DNA from: Eutreptiella sp. 'Long Island Sound 2002'
Lineage: Eukaryota > Euglenozoa > Euglenophyceae > Eutreptiales > Eutreptiaceae
DNA length: 64,000 nucleotides
Reading direction: 5' to 3'
Assembly (NCBI GenBank): GCA_964036045.1
Contig: OZ038380.1
Span: forward strand, 165,051,872-165,115,871
Part shown: piece by piece, positions 1 to 7,747 of the stretch
How the letters are laid out: the number at the start of each line of letters is the position of its first letter
How positions within the stretch are numbered: the first letter of the stretch is position 1
Notes under the pieces: generated by a model
What the model saw: the letters and a program-made list of their open reading frames with translations, nothing else
What the model was told of the DNA's origin: nothing
Database searches by the model: none
Translations under genes and position numbers: made by a program

Positions 1-155
1 ACACTTGATTCCAAAACCAATCATTGATTCGATCCATATCCTGTTCTTGCTCTACTTGCTGCTTTGGTTTGGGTTTTCAACTACAAAACCTGCAGGAATA
101 CATCAAAAGATCTCGGGCATAATTCAAGGACATCTTTCTCAGGGTAGGTAGGCAT
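1..155 (-). repeat. Copy C (edge-truncated) of the TKAASRARTG-tail element
   Basis: The reverse complement of roughly 1-155 aligns with 3512-3664. Conserved blocks include AAAGCAGCAAGTAGAGCAAG, followed by ACAGGAT. Homology covers the end of the coding module and the start of the 3' tail and continues off the left edge. It is inverted relative to the other two copies, so the family is dispersed rather than tandem. Confidence 0.75.
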
Positions 156-587
156 ACCAGTAAAGCCTGTGCCCTCAGCCATAGGCGGGTTCGTTATGGG
201 TGTGGATGTTGCAGCGGCTGGGTCTGGAATTTGGAGTGTGGTGGTTATAGGAGAGGGTGATGCGTGGAGGCCAGAAGCGCTTGGTGCGCCCTCGAAGGTA
301 GGATTAGTCGTCGGGTCCTGCCCTTGGTCTTGCCCTTCGTCTGCTTCGTCTCCAGCATCCTTCTCTCTCTCTCTCTTTCTCTTCACAGGTTGAGTGTCCA
401 CCTCCTCGACTGAGAGGCCCCGGAAGGCCGACTGGAGTCCTTCCAACGAATCCTCCGCCACGTCCACTGGCCCATGTAAGGGCTCCGAAGGTACAGCGCT
501 AGGTCCAGGCCCAGGTTCACCAGGTGCTGGCATTGCTGGTGCCTCAGGCGCTATCTTCACGTCGGTGTCATCTTTCTTTGTGACCAT
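21..587 (-). pseudogene. Proline-rich hypothetical ORF ending in a repeated C-terminal module
   Basis: I do not recognise this protein. The frame opens at an ATG at 587 and runs 168 codons to a TAG at 81-83. It then stays open for 19 more codons to a TGA at 21-23. The N-terminal two thirds are low-complexity and rich in Pro, Ala, Glu and Gly, with a basic stretch KRKREREKD encoded over a CT-rich tract near 362-382. The last part, PEKDVLELCPRSFDVFLQVL, then TAG, then a tail containing TKAASRARTG and ending NQ, is related to a second copy on the plus strand at about 3527-3646. There the TAG is replaced by a Val codon. The TAG is therefore either a nonsense mutation or a sense codon under a variant code. 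A Pro-rich N terminus would suit a gag-like or ORF1-like protein, but no zinc knuckle or enzymatic domain is visible. A TATA-like sequence lies just upstream. Coding status is uncertain. Confidence 0.4.
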
Positions 588-604
588 CTTCGTTCGCCCT
601 TCTG

Positions 605-612
605 CTTATATA
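605..612 (-). promoter_or_regulatory. TATA-like box upstream of the Pro-rich ORF
   Basis: On the minus strand the sequence reads TATATAAG, ending about 18 bases before the ATG at 587. The match is good, but the short distance would leave almost no 5' leader. It may be coincidental. Confidence 0.25.
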
Positions 613-1120
613 TGACTGATCTCGGCGCACTGGATGTACGGCACGGGGTTGCTGCCGGTACGCAGAGACAGTCTGCCTCTTGCTACCAGAAGGTTTTATA
701 GTGATTTCAACACTGTGTTTGTGCCTCTCCTGCTGCTTGCTGCTGGTGTAGGGTTTCCTGCCGCTTGTTTTTGATGAGTAAAATCTTTTATTTGCTGAAA
801 TACAACCAATCCAGGATAGCCCAAGCCAGAGATAAGCAAGTAGAAGAGAATCAGGATCAAAGCATGAAAAGCTGCAGTGTAAACAGTGAACGATGAAAGA
901 ATATTCACAGAGACTGCAACTCAGGGCAAATCGGATTGCATATTCACAAAGATAGCTGAAATGTTTTGGAAAAAGAGTTGGAAAACTGCCCCATGGTCAC
1001 TCAATCTCCATAGTGCCATCTCAGGAGATGTGCACTCTTTGTTTTGGGTCCCATATGTGCTGTGGTGGCAGGGCATGTGGCGATGACGTCACTGCCATGT
1101 CACATGGGATCTTCCTACTT
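613..1120. other. Unassigned spacer
   Basis: I see no gene here. Short open frames at 696-908 (-) and 886-1086 (+) have no domain signature. The stretch next to 1120 may be the body of the adjacent minus-strand tRNA-derived SINE, but I cannot set its far end without a second copy. Confidence 0.4.
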
Positions 1121-1204
1121 AGCTAGGCTGACCGGGAATGGAACCCAGGACCTCTCAAAAAGAGGTGCCCAGCCTCCTAGGGTGCATACCACTAGGACAG
1201 CTAA
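1121..1204 (-). mobile_element. tRNA-derived SINE head (proline-tRNA-like)
   Basis: Read on the minus strand, this has a tRNA layout: an A-box region GTCCTAGTGGTATGC (+ strand about 1184-1198), then a T arm CTGGG-TTCCATT-CCCGG (about 1133-1149) in which all five stem pairs form, one as a G-T wobble. Short complementary ends (AGCTG and CAGCC) could form an acceptor-like stem. The D-arm wording CTAGTGGTATG resembles eukaryotic tRNA-Pro. The region between the boxes is longer than normal and forms no standard anticodon arm, so it is not a working tRNA. It is best read as the Pol III promoter head of a SINE or a tRNA pseudogene. Confidence 0.5.
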
Positions 1205-1892
1205 GAATTCATGAGAAAACATAGATAAATTCATAGGCTCTGCCCTGGATATGTCAGTTCTCAGTCGGCTCAGGAAAAGATGAATTGCCTCACATTGATA
1301 GGGGATTAAGGGGTCCACTCCATAACCTGATTTAGTGTTTGGTTCCATAGGTCAAAATGTGTTATCACCACTTTTGGTTGGGCCAATACTAAGATAGGCT
1401 TAGAGCACCTCTAATACAACTAAAGTATACCCTAAAGCGTTGGGAAAGCACTTTTTCTTACTAATGGGGACGTTGTCGTCACACTGTGATGGCCCGTATC
1501 CTACATAAGGAACGGTTGTCGCCAGGCTGGGTCCAACTTCGCTCCTCTAGGTAACATGCATTTGCTGTGAAGCAAATGCAGTTGCAAAATCGGTCCAAAC
1601 CCTCGGCCAAGCGAAAAATATGTACAGCTTCTTTCACCGACGACACAACACATTATCCATACCCTCCTGCTGCAACCAGCCCGGTGTCTGAGGCTGAAGT
1701 TGTGAATGTGATAGCATCTGTGCACGTGCCCCACCTACTGCCACAGGTAAGTTCTCCGAGCATGATCGCTTTCGCGAAGAGTGGTGGATGAAGGCGAACC
1801 AAGCAGTTGACAGAGAAAAGGTTTCTGGTTTGCTCACACTTGTGGTTGTTCCTTGTATTTGATTTAGAAAACCCTTGCTGATTTTCCACAAG
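1205..1892. other. Unassigned spacer with a small open frame
   Basis: No recognisable gene. A 74-codon plus-strand frame at 1567-1791 (start MKQMQLQNRSK, TGA stop) is the most protein-like stretch but has no identifiable motif and no second copy here. It lies upstream of repeat copy A and might be a remnant of that element's coding part, which is conjecture. Confidence 0.3.
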
Positions 1893-2260
1893 TCAAAATG
1901 AAGTCCACTTAAAGGTAAAGTAGAGCAAGTCCAGGCATCGGATCCATCAAATCAGGATAAGTCCTGCCACAATCAAAACCTGCGTAACAAAGAGGGTCTG
2001 CAGATAGACAAAAGTAGATCTAAATACAAAGCTCCAATGATGTATAAACAAAAAAGATGACTTTATGTGAAAACTGGCATAACTCAGGCCTCCAAGATAG
2101 CACCAAGCACTTCATGTGCACTCTTTTGGATAAAATGGAGTTGGTTGGGAATCTGGGGCTAAGTAGCTGGACAAGACACAGGATATGGCTTGGCCAGCAT
2201 GGCCAAGCAACTGAATTCAGAATCAGTTAAAAATTAGAACCAAAACAAGTGGTTGAAACA
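1893..2260 (+). repeat. Copy A of the TKAASRARTG-tail element (diverged)
   Basis: This aligns along its length with 3590-3940. Shared blocks include GTAGAGCAAG, GCAGATAGACAAA, TGTGAAAACTGGCAT, CACTTCATGTGCACTCTTTT and TGGCCAAGCAACTGAATTCA. The coding part is too diverged to read. The copy ends near AAGTGGTTGAAACAA with no poly-A tract and no obvious target duplication. It is in direct orientation with copy B, and the atpC-like segment lies between them. Confidence 0.8.
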
Positions 2261-2548
2261 ATTTGCAGGAGGGCACAGGCACGTGGGTGCGGAGATAGTA
2301 GCAGATGCATCGCGCCTGTAGGATTTGCGATTATTTGAGTCTATCATGTCTTCGCTATTTGATTGATTGTTGTTGTATGTTTGTATGTGTTTATCATTAT
2401 TGATTACTGTCATTTCAGGGTTTGTTTCTATAGCATGATTTGCTATTGTGCGCGCTCTGTTGCATGGTAGCATCGTCTTGTTCGACACCTGTGACTATGG
2501 GTTTTGTCAAGGTCACCGCTGCCAAGGCCACCGAGAAGAATCCCGCAT
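2261..2548 (+). other. Leader segment before the atpC-like fragment
   Basis: No independent gene. A T-rich stretch ending TTTCAG (about 2414-2419) resembles an intron acceptor. An ATG at 2497 opens a 20-codon frame starting MGFVKVTAAKATEKNPAY and ending at a TGA. This might be part of the ATP synthase gamma N-terminal region in another frame, but that is not certain. Confidence 0.3.
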
Positions 2549-2873
2549 ACTGCTGCTGAGCTCCGTGACTGTCTTACAACTGTCAAAAAACTCCAAAGAG
2601 ATTACTGATGCCATGAAGTTGGTGGCTTACGCTAAGCTTCGTCGTGCCCAGCAGGCTGTTGTGGAGGCTCGTCCCTTCTCCTATGCTCGCCAGGGTGTTT
2701 TCGACGATGGTGTCGGCCGCCTGGAGGGCAGTGACGCTGCCGAGCTGCCACTGCCGAAGAAGCGTGGGGTGCAGAACATCAGTATGATCATCTTCGGTGG
2801 TGACAGTGGTCTGTGCGGTGCATACAAGAATCAGTTGATCACGCGTGCCGCTCTCCGATTTGCAGCAACCTGA
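2549..2873 (+). pseudogene. atpC: Broken fragment of plastid-type ATP synthase gamma subunit
   Basis: The gamma subunit is the central rotor shaft of F1, coupling proton flow to ATP synthesis; the plastid form acts at the thylakoid membrane. The sequence shows the N-terminal helix region: AELRDCLTTVK, then NSKEITDAMKLVAYAKLRRA, then QQAVVEARPFS. Further on come a LPLPKKRGVQNISMIIF strand and GGDSGLCGAYKNQLITRA, matching the family's GDRGLCG motif with Arg changed to Ser. MKLVAxAKxRRAQ plus RPFS is the plastid and cyanobacterial wording rather than the mitochondrial one. Two defects are visible. The AELRD part is one frame away from NSKEI, consistent with one extra A in the A6 run at 2585-2590. 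The frame then ends at TGA 2871-2873 after only about a third of the expected protein. No intron breaks the readable part. I infer a truncated, possibly retroposed pseudogene, although a sequencing error plus a downstream intron is not excluded. Confidence 0.75.
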
Positions 2874-3511
2874 AGTGCCTGGTTTTTTTTTCGCTGCCAC
2901 TGTCGTGTTCGTAGTTCTTCATTATATTTTCTTTGGCGCGTTCGCTCTGATCTTGGCTCCGTGCGCGCTGAACTGTGCGTAGCGAGGTCTTCGTGGAGGC
3001 GTGCAGCTCGAGTGCGCGCCCTCCGGGTTTGCTGTTTGTTCGTGGAAGCCGAGGAGATCTGCAACTGCAACATCGTGAACGGCGCCCTCAGCAGCACACT
3101 TCCCCAAGTGTGTGAGCTTCGTCTGCGTTCATGTGACAGCTGCTCTTTAATTCAGAATTGATGCAGCTGCCTGGACAACTACTAAGAACGACCTTCTGAA
3201 GCCAAAGTACTCTTGTGAGTATGTGTCTCCGCGTGCGTGTGTTCGCGCGTGCTTGTAACGGCTAGTCAGCAGTGAAGAGAGCCTCCCAGTGTGTAACCCG
3301 ATGTCAGAGACACTTTGTGTCAGATGTGCGAACGCAAGCAGAGTGGATTACTGTAGCGCTGAAGGGTGCTGCAGGATATGGGTGCGCCCAGCTGTACTTG
3401 TACACTCCGGATTGGCCAAGTCCCGGAAGACAATTGCACTGATGGTGTGGACATTCTGTTTGCTGGGTTTGGCTTGTGTACTTCTGAGAGTCGGTTCGAA
3501 AGGCTCTCAAG
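2874..3511 (+). other. Unassigned segment downstream of the atpC-like fragment
   Basis: The rest of the gamma subunit is not readable in any frame. The last 180 bases contain protein-like scraps in alternating frames (GAAGYGCAQLYLYTPDWP, then DGVDILFAGFGLCTSES) that lead toward the coding module at 3512. They may be a frameshifted remnant of the element to which copy B belongs. No known domain is recognised. Confidence 0.3.
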
Positions 3512-3940
3512 GGTTGCCTCTGCTACGGGAAAGATATCCTTGATTGGTGCCCTAATAGCTTTGATGAAATCCTGCAAGTTTTGGTGTTGAAAAACAGGAC
3601 CAAAGCAGCAAGTAGAGCAAGGACAGGATGTGGATTGAATCAATGAATAGTTTTGAAATCCAGTGTATCACCGAAGGGCCGCAGATAGACAAAGCAGGCT
3701 TAAGTACATAGATTCAATCACAAATGCATAAAACAAATGATTTTTATGTGAAAACTGGCATGACTCAGGCCACCAAGTTAGCATCAAGCACTTCATGTGC
3801 ACTCTTTTGGATGAAATGGAGTTGGCTAGGAATCTGGGGCATAAGAGTTAGGCCAGACACAGGATATCGCTTGGCCAGAATGGCCAAGCAACTGAATTCA
3901 GAAACAGTGAAAACGTAGAACCACAATAAGTGGTAGAATC
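3512..3940 (+). repeat. Copy B of the TKAASRARTG-tail element: coding module plus 3' tail
   Basis: The first 135 bases read in one frame as KDILDWCPNSFDEILQVL, then VLKNRTKAASRARTGCGLNQ and TGA at 3644-3646. This is homologous to the minus-strand ORF end at 21-155. A noncoding tail of about 295 bp follows, shared with copy A. Variable 5' extents with shared 3' ends are typical of non-LTR retroposons, but no poly-A tail, endonuclease or reverse transcriptase is visible, so the class is unassigned. Confidence 0.75.
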
Positions 3941-4039
3941 AAATGAGTATAGGGGTCTTGAGGTGGGGGACCACTAGGCCTAATCTACAACGCCTTAGGC
4001 ATGAAGTGCCTACTTTATTTGGGTATTACCTCTATGAAG

Positions 4040-4112
4040 GAAGATACCTCCGCTCAGTTGAGTGGTAGGGGTGAACTTCATGGGGGGCTAGGGTTGTAAC
4101 CCTAGTTACTTT
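4040..4112 (+). mobile_element. tRNA-like sequence, probable SINE head
   Basis: The A-box-like string CGCTCAGTTGAGTGG (4051-4065) matches a tRNA D arm. About 26 bases later, CTAGGGTTGTAACCCTAG forms a perfect 6-bp stem with a B-box-like loop. No proper anticodon arm or acceptor pairing is evident. It could be a degenerate tRNA or a SINE head; the body is undefined. Confidence 0.35.
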
Positions 4113-4651
4113 GTGAAAGTGTACTTTAAACTTCAAAAGAGTGATAAAAATTGTTAAGTTAGTCTCAACATCAACAAAAGGCTTTTAGGGGGGGCTTGGC
4201 CTGATCAAGTCCCCCAAGAAAGACATGGTAGTGACTTTTTCTTACTGGCACCAACGCTCCGACGAGTCATACTAGCCCCTCTTCTTCCGGTGTGGGCCCC
4301 TTTTTGGTGTGGCCTGACTGACCGAAAGTCGCTACTACAGCTCCTGGACCTCTCAGACCAGGATGTCTAAACTGGCCCTCCACAGGTGGGCCTTTTTAGC
4401 CAACATGAATTGTGTTCACATGTGAGTCACACGTGAATCAATGAAATCCCACATTCCATTAATTGTGAGTACGAGAGGTGAGTCATGCCACACGACATGC
4501 GTATTGAACCCATGAAAAGTAAACACTAAAAGATCAATTTACATTAGCTTCGTCCCCAATAAGCTTTGCGTGTAACAGACTCCTACATGTTCATGAGCTC
4601 AATGCATGTCCGGGCTTGTCGTGCCATGATAAAATCCCACTGAAGAGTCAC
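4113..4651. other. Unassigned spacer
   Basis: No gene, structured repeat or convincing open frame was seen. It might include the body of the tRNA-like element on its left. Confidence 0.4.
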
Positions 4652-4832
4652 AGGTGCGAACGCCGGCCCTCACTCGGACGGTGCAAGTTTCTTTTGTCTT
4701 TTGTTTTTTGTTTTTTCGGTGGCGTGGTCGGGTGAAGGTATGGTACCCGGCGCCTTGGGTTGGCAACACCAATGTGCCACACTCTGCTGAGCGTAAGGGG
4801 GAGCTTGCTTTTGCTTTGCGATTCCTGACATA
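4652..4832 (+). repeat. Repeat A, copy 1 (181 bp)
   Basis: This starts AGGTGCGAACGCCGGCC and ends CCTGACATA. It aligns without gaps to 5416-5596. The first 50 or so bases are identical and about 14 substitutions fall in the rest. The T-rich part encodes a hydrophobic stretch (SFVFCFLFF) in a frame open in both copies, followed by WYPAPW and NTNVPHSA. In this copy the frame continues into repeat B (4654-4950). No family is recognised. Confidence 0.85.
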
Positions 4833-5048
4833 CGTTATGGCGTCGTCCCGCATTGGTGACCACGGGAGGACCCATAAAGGGCAGGCGAATGAGATATGTG
4901 CCCCTGGGCTGCGGATTTTTAGCAGCTGCATGCGACCCTCAAAGACGTGATGTTCGCGGGTTGAGGTTTGTCACGGTGGCATCACGAACGGGCTCCCAAC
5001 CTATCGCTATACTCTTGGTTGTGAGTAGAGTGCACATAGTGCCGTAAA
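4829..5048 (+). repeat. Repeat B, copy 1 (uninterrupted)
   Basis: This runs from about TACGTTATGG to AGTGCCGTAAA. It is homologous to 6858-6919 joined to 9584-9723, where a transposon interrupts it. At the equivalent point this copy reads GGGCAGGCGAATGAGATATG with a single CGAATG, so it acts as the empty site. The frame here contains SSRIGDHGRTHKGQA, and the other copy conserves GDHGRTHKGQA. A looser match, SSVRWGDIAHKGAA, is read from about 6222-6275. Confidence 0.85.
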
Positions 5049-5359
5049 GTAAATTGCGAGATCTGGACGCACAGTCAGTGGCCCAGTTGCTCCGATGTGT
5101 GGTGTTTTATATTTCACTTTCCGACGTGGTGTATTATATTTGGGTTCCGACAAGAAGAACCCCACTTTAGGAGCTCCAAGACACCCGGAAGCTCTCTCTG
5201 AGAGCCGGTTGTGAGGTTTCTTGCTTGGTTTGGAATGATGTTATTTGTACGCTCAGAACATGTTCCCTACAGGATAAGCACCGTGTGTTCATGCTGTTTC
5301 CTGGGAAAGTCTTAGTTGCAAACTAATTATCTTCATTTCTTGAATTTCATGAATTTTCC
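5049..5359. other. Unassigned spacer
   Basis: No gene or repeat was seen apart from ordinary AT-rich sequence. It lies between repeat B copy 1 and the GC-rich hairpin. Confidence 0.4.
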
Positions 5360-5384
5360 GACCCCCGCCCTTGGGGCGGGGGTC
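5360..5384. other. Perfect GC-rich hairpin
   Basis: GACCCCCGCCC (5360-5370) and GGGCGGGGGTC (5374-5384) are perfect complements separated by TTG, giving a very stable 11-bp stem. It lies 32 bases before repeat A copy 2. Function unknown. Confidence 0.8.
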
Positions 5385-5415
5385 CTGCATAGCCCTCATC
5401 CGGACCTGCTCGCAA

Positions 5416-5596
5416 AGGTGCGAACGCCGGCCCTCACTCGGACGGTGCAAGTTTCTTTTGTCTTTTGTCTTTTGTTTTTTAAGTGGAGTGGTCGGGTAAA
5501 GCTATGGTACCCGGCGCCTTGGGCTGGCAACACCAATGTGCCACACTCTGCTAAGCCTAAGGGGGAGCTTGCTTGTGTTTCGCGATTCCTGACATA
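5416..5596 (+). repeat. Repeat A, copy 2 (181 bp)
   Basis: A direct-orientation partner of 4652-4832, with no indels between the copies. Here repeat A is followed by unrelated sequence rather than repeat B, so A and B are separate modules. A plus-strand frame 5316-5702 spans it. Confidence 0.85.
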
Positions 5597-5609
5597 TTCC
5601 TTTATCTAC

Positions 5610-6430
5610 CGGGGGAACGGGGTCATTTTTGGGGTAACCGGTCACTTTTTTGAAGTAGTGGGATATAGAGGTTTTTTGAGGTGGCGGACTTGGGTAACAT
5701 AGTGGTTTGCATTGGTTCGTTTACTAGTAATGTACATTAGCACATTTGTCACTTTTCATGGCCTGTGTTACCCCCACTTGTTACCCAGCTTCGTGCCCTT
5801 GCCGTGCAGCCCAGGGGTTTGCGCGGTAACACATACATCGGGTAACAGCCCCACGGTTACACACCGGGGAACAGATCACAAAACTCTAGTTGCCAGATAC
5901 TTCCACTTGTGGCTCATGAAGTAAATGTTTTCAGGAATATCGCAGGCGCACGAGTTTTGCGCCTGCTCCGCGTACGCCCACCGCGTGCTTGTGAATTTTT
6001 TCGTCTTGTTTTGACGTTGCAAACCCCCCTTGAACTCCATTCACCACTTATTAGTGCATTCTAGATAACTGGTGCCCGGGGAACAGATGTTCTGGGGAAC
6101 ACATCAACAGTAACACACGCGGTAACACCACCTCCTCACATGTTTTTGCACAAGGGTGTAGTATGGCCACACTATGCCTGTTCCACCCGTCCCCAAGAAG
6201 TTCGCCACCTCTGTGAAGAGTGGGTCGTACCTCTCCAGCGTTCGATGGGGAGACATAGCCCATAAAGGGGCCGCCGCGGTCCTTCAGGTTGTTATTGCCT
6301 TGTATGCTCTTGTGTGTGGTTCGAGGTAACACTGCAGCGCTACCGGTTACACTCCTGGGAACAATTTGCATGAATGGTGCATTCGAGGGAACATTGTGGG
6401 GCTACCGGTTACACCTTAGGTAACGTGTGG
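5610..6430. promoter_or_regulatory. Cluster of GGTAAC / GGTTAC / GGGAAC motifs
   Basis: About 20 copies of closely related 6-7 bp words occur in 820 bp, in both orientations. Examples are GGTAACC near 5633, GGTAACAC near 5833, GGGTAACAG near 5840, GGTTACAC near 5859, GGGGAACAG near 5867, GGTAACACC near 6121, and CTACCGGTTACAC in two copies near 6340 and 6402. The nearest large-scale pattern is CGAGG(T)AACA...CTACCGGTTACAC, seen twice in tandem at 6322-6353 and 6384-6415. These may be binding sites, splice-donor-like words (AG|GTAACA) or remnants of a degenerate short repeat. Confidence 0.45.
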
Positions 6431-6848
6431 CATTCATGTCCCCCTGCCACAGATGAACAAAAAGAAAGTATCCACCTACATCTGTGGGTGGGTTTCGAAG
6501 GGGAACGCCTCCTCCCTCACAATGCCGCAGCCGCTGGGCTATGAGGTCGACACTCGGGAATGCATGGACATTGCCACCATGGGGTCCACCACCATCAAGG
6601 CTGACCAAGTAGGCAACCAATGGGGTTATTACACAGGTGGCGAGGGCAGTAGCAGCAGCAGCAGCAAAGGCAAAAAGCAGGCAGCCGCAGCCCCCACGTC
6701 CCAGCAGCAACAGCTCATCCAGCAGTAACAGCCCAAGAGACAGCAGCCGACCCCAGCCAGGAAACAAACCCGCCACTACACACCCCAGATAGCAGCAGGG
6801 GGTACAATAGGTTTCCCAGACCCCATGGATTCCCCAGTACTAACCTGA
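6174..6848 (+). CDS. Hypothetical open region with Gln/Ser/Ala-rich end (interrupted)
   Basis: The strictly open part is 6453-6728 (91 codons from MNKKKVSTYICGWVSKGN, ending QQQQLIQQ then TAA). It contains a Ser run, KGKK, AAAA and Gln runs. After the TAA the same frame reads on through QPKRQQPTPARKQTRH to a TGA at 6846-6848. Upstream it is open back to an ATG at 6174 except for TAA 6327 and TAG 6417. No TGA occurs from 6015 to 6845. This could be an intron-containing gene, a pseudogene, or a frame in which TAA and TAG are sense codons. The start at 6174 is chosen only because it is the first ATG of the protein-like stretch. No domain is recognised. Confidence 0.25.
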
Positions 6849-6857
6849 GATAAAGGA

Positions 6858-6919
6858 ATATGTTATGGCCTCGTCCTGCTTGGGTGACCATGGGAGGACC
6901 CATAAAGGGCAGGCAAATG
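6858..6919 (+). repeat. Repeat B, copy 2, left part
   Basis: This is homologous to about 4830-4892, including TGGGAGGACCCATAAAGGGC-type sequence. It ends with the target duplication CAAATG (6914-6919), directly followed by the transposon. The rest of the repeat resumes at 9584. Confidence 0.85.
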
Positions 6920-6935
6920 TAACTGCTAAGATCTG
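6920..6935 (+). repeat. Left terminal inverted repeat
   Basis: TAACTGCTAAGATCTG, followed directly by TTCACAT. The right end has the same 16 bp, then ten extra bases (CCCCATTTTG), then TTCACAT. The inverted homology therefore extends inward across a 10-bp indel. Confidence 0.9.
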
Positions 6936-6943
6936 TTCACATA

Positions 6944-7360
6944 GACGCGTACGTGTTGAAATCTCAACACGTACGCGTTGGTTTTTTCTTTGTTGGAAAG
7001 TTGTCATTTTCATGCAAAATTCATGTGTGGGGTATCACCTTACCCAACCCAACCCCTCTTTGCACTTCCCCTACACCACTGGGTGCTACTGCAAACATTG
7101 CCGACCGTAGGTCGCCTTCTGCCTCTGCAGAGTGTCCCAAAAACGATACTGAATTTCCCAAAACCTGGCTTTCAGATTGTCCCCTGACGCGTGCGTGTTG
7201 GAAGTGCAACGCGTACGCGTTGGGGGCGTGGCGCGTACGTGTTGGTGCTTCGACGCGTACGCGTCCGTAACTTAACACGTACGCGTCGAAACAGCAACGC
7301 GTACGTGTTAGATTACGGACGCGTACGCGTTGATCTGCTGGTGCGTACGCAGTTCCTACG
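6944..7360. repeat. Left subterminal ACGCGTACG motif cluster
   Basis: About eleven degenerate copies of ACGCGTACGCGTTG or its complement lie at 6944-6980 (an inverted pair) and 7187-7355, in mixed orientation and irregularly spaced. Such subterminal clusters are typical transposase binding regions in several DNA transposon families. The role here is inferred from position. Confidence 0.8.
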
Positions 7361-7385
7361 CACCGCCTACTTGTTATGTGCTATG

Positions 7386-7456
7386 GCAGCTGGTTGGTCT
7401 AGAGGTATGTGCATGTTCCTTGCGTTTCGGAACCCTGGGTTCGAACCCCTGCATAT
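7386..7456 (+). mobile_element. Proline-tRNA-like sequence nested in the transposon
   Basis: GCTGGTTGGTCTAGAGGTAT matches the D-arm and A-box of eukaryotic tRNA-Pro closely, and TGGGTTCGAACCCC is a near-perfect B-box/T arm. GTTCC and GGAAC can form an anticodon stem, but the loop is 9 rather than 7 bases and the acceptor stem does not pair. It is a tRNA pseudogene or SINE head. It lies between the left subterminal cluster and the transposase end. Confidence 0.5.
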
Positions 7457-7747
7457 GCACTGTGTCTGCACCCTAGGATGAGGACACACAAGAGCAGGAG
7501 AGGGCGTGAGGCGACCCCAACCGCATGACCAGGGGCCCACAACGGAGGTGGATCCGGCCAAAGACGCGATGAGGAGATGCTTGCCAAAGACCTACCTAGT
7601 GGGGCAACCAACAAACACAGGCGCTGAAGACAGGCATTGAAATGAGACCACCAGCTGCCCTTGGTTTTTTTAGTAATAAGGCCTGCACCAGAACACCGTG
7701 ATGAATGCAATGTGCATTGAAGATGTAGTATACTTTCCCAAAGCAAT
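7457..7747. other. Unassigned transposon interior
   Basis: No gene seen. It may be the body of the tRNA-derived element followed by the 3' flank of the transposase gene, whose TGA stop is at 7748-7750. Confidence 0.35.

Noticed and set aside
1121-1204. Functional tRNA gene
   Set aside because: The A and B boxes are good, but there is no standard anticodon arm and the acceptor pairing is poor. The same applies to 4040-4112 and 7386-7456.
5360-5384. Bacterial rho-independent terminator
   Set aside because: The GC stem is not followed by a T run and the sequence is eukaryotic, so it is listed only as a hairpin.
6402-6776. Minus-strand 124-codon frame with a Leu/Ala-rich hydrophobic stretch as a membrane protein
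   Set aside because: The hydrophobic part is the antisense of Gln, Ser and Ala codon runs on the plus strand, so it is a low-complexity shadow.
7021-7278. Short frames rich in RVRV and TRTR across the ACGCGTACG motifs
   Set aside because: The peptide repeats follow from the subterminal motif repeats on both strands.
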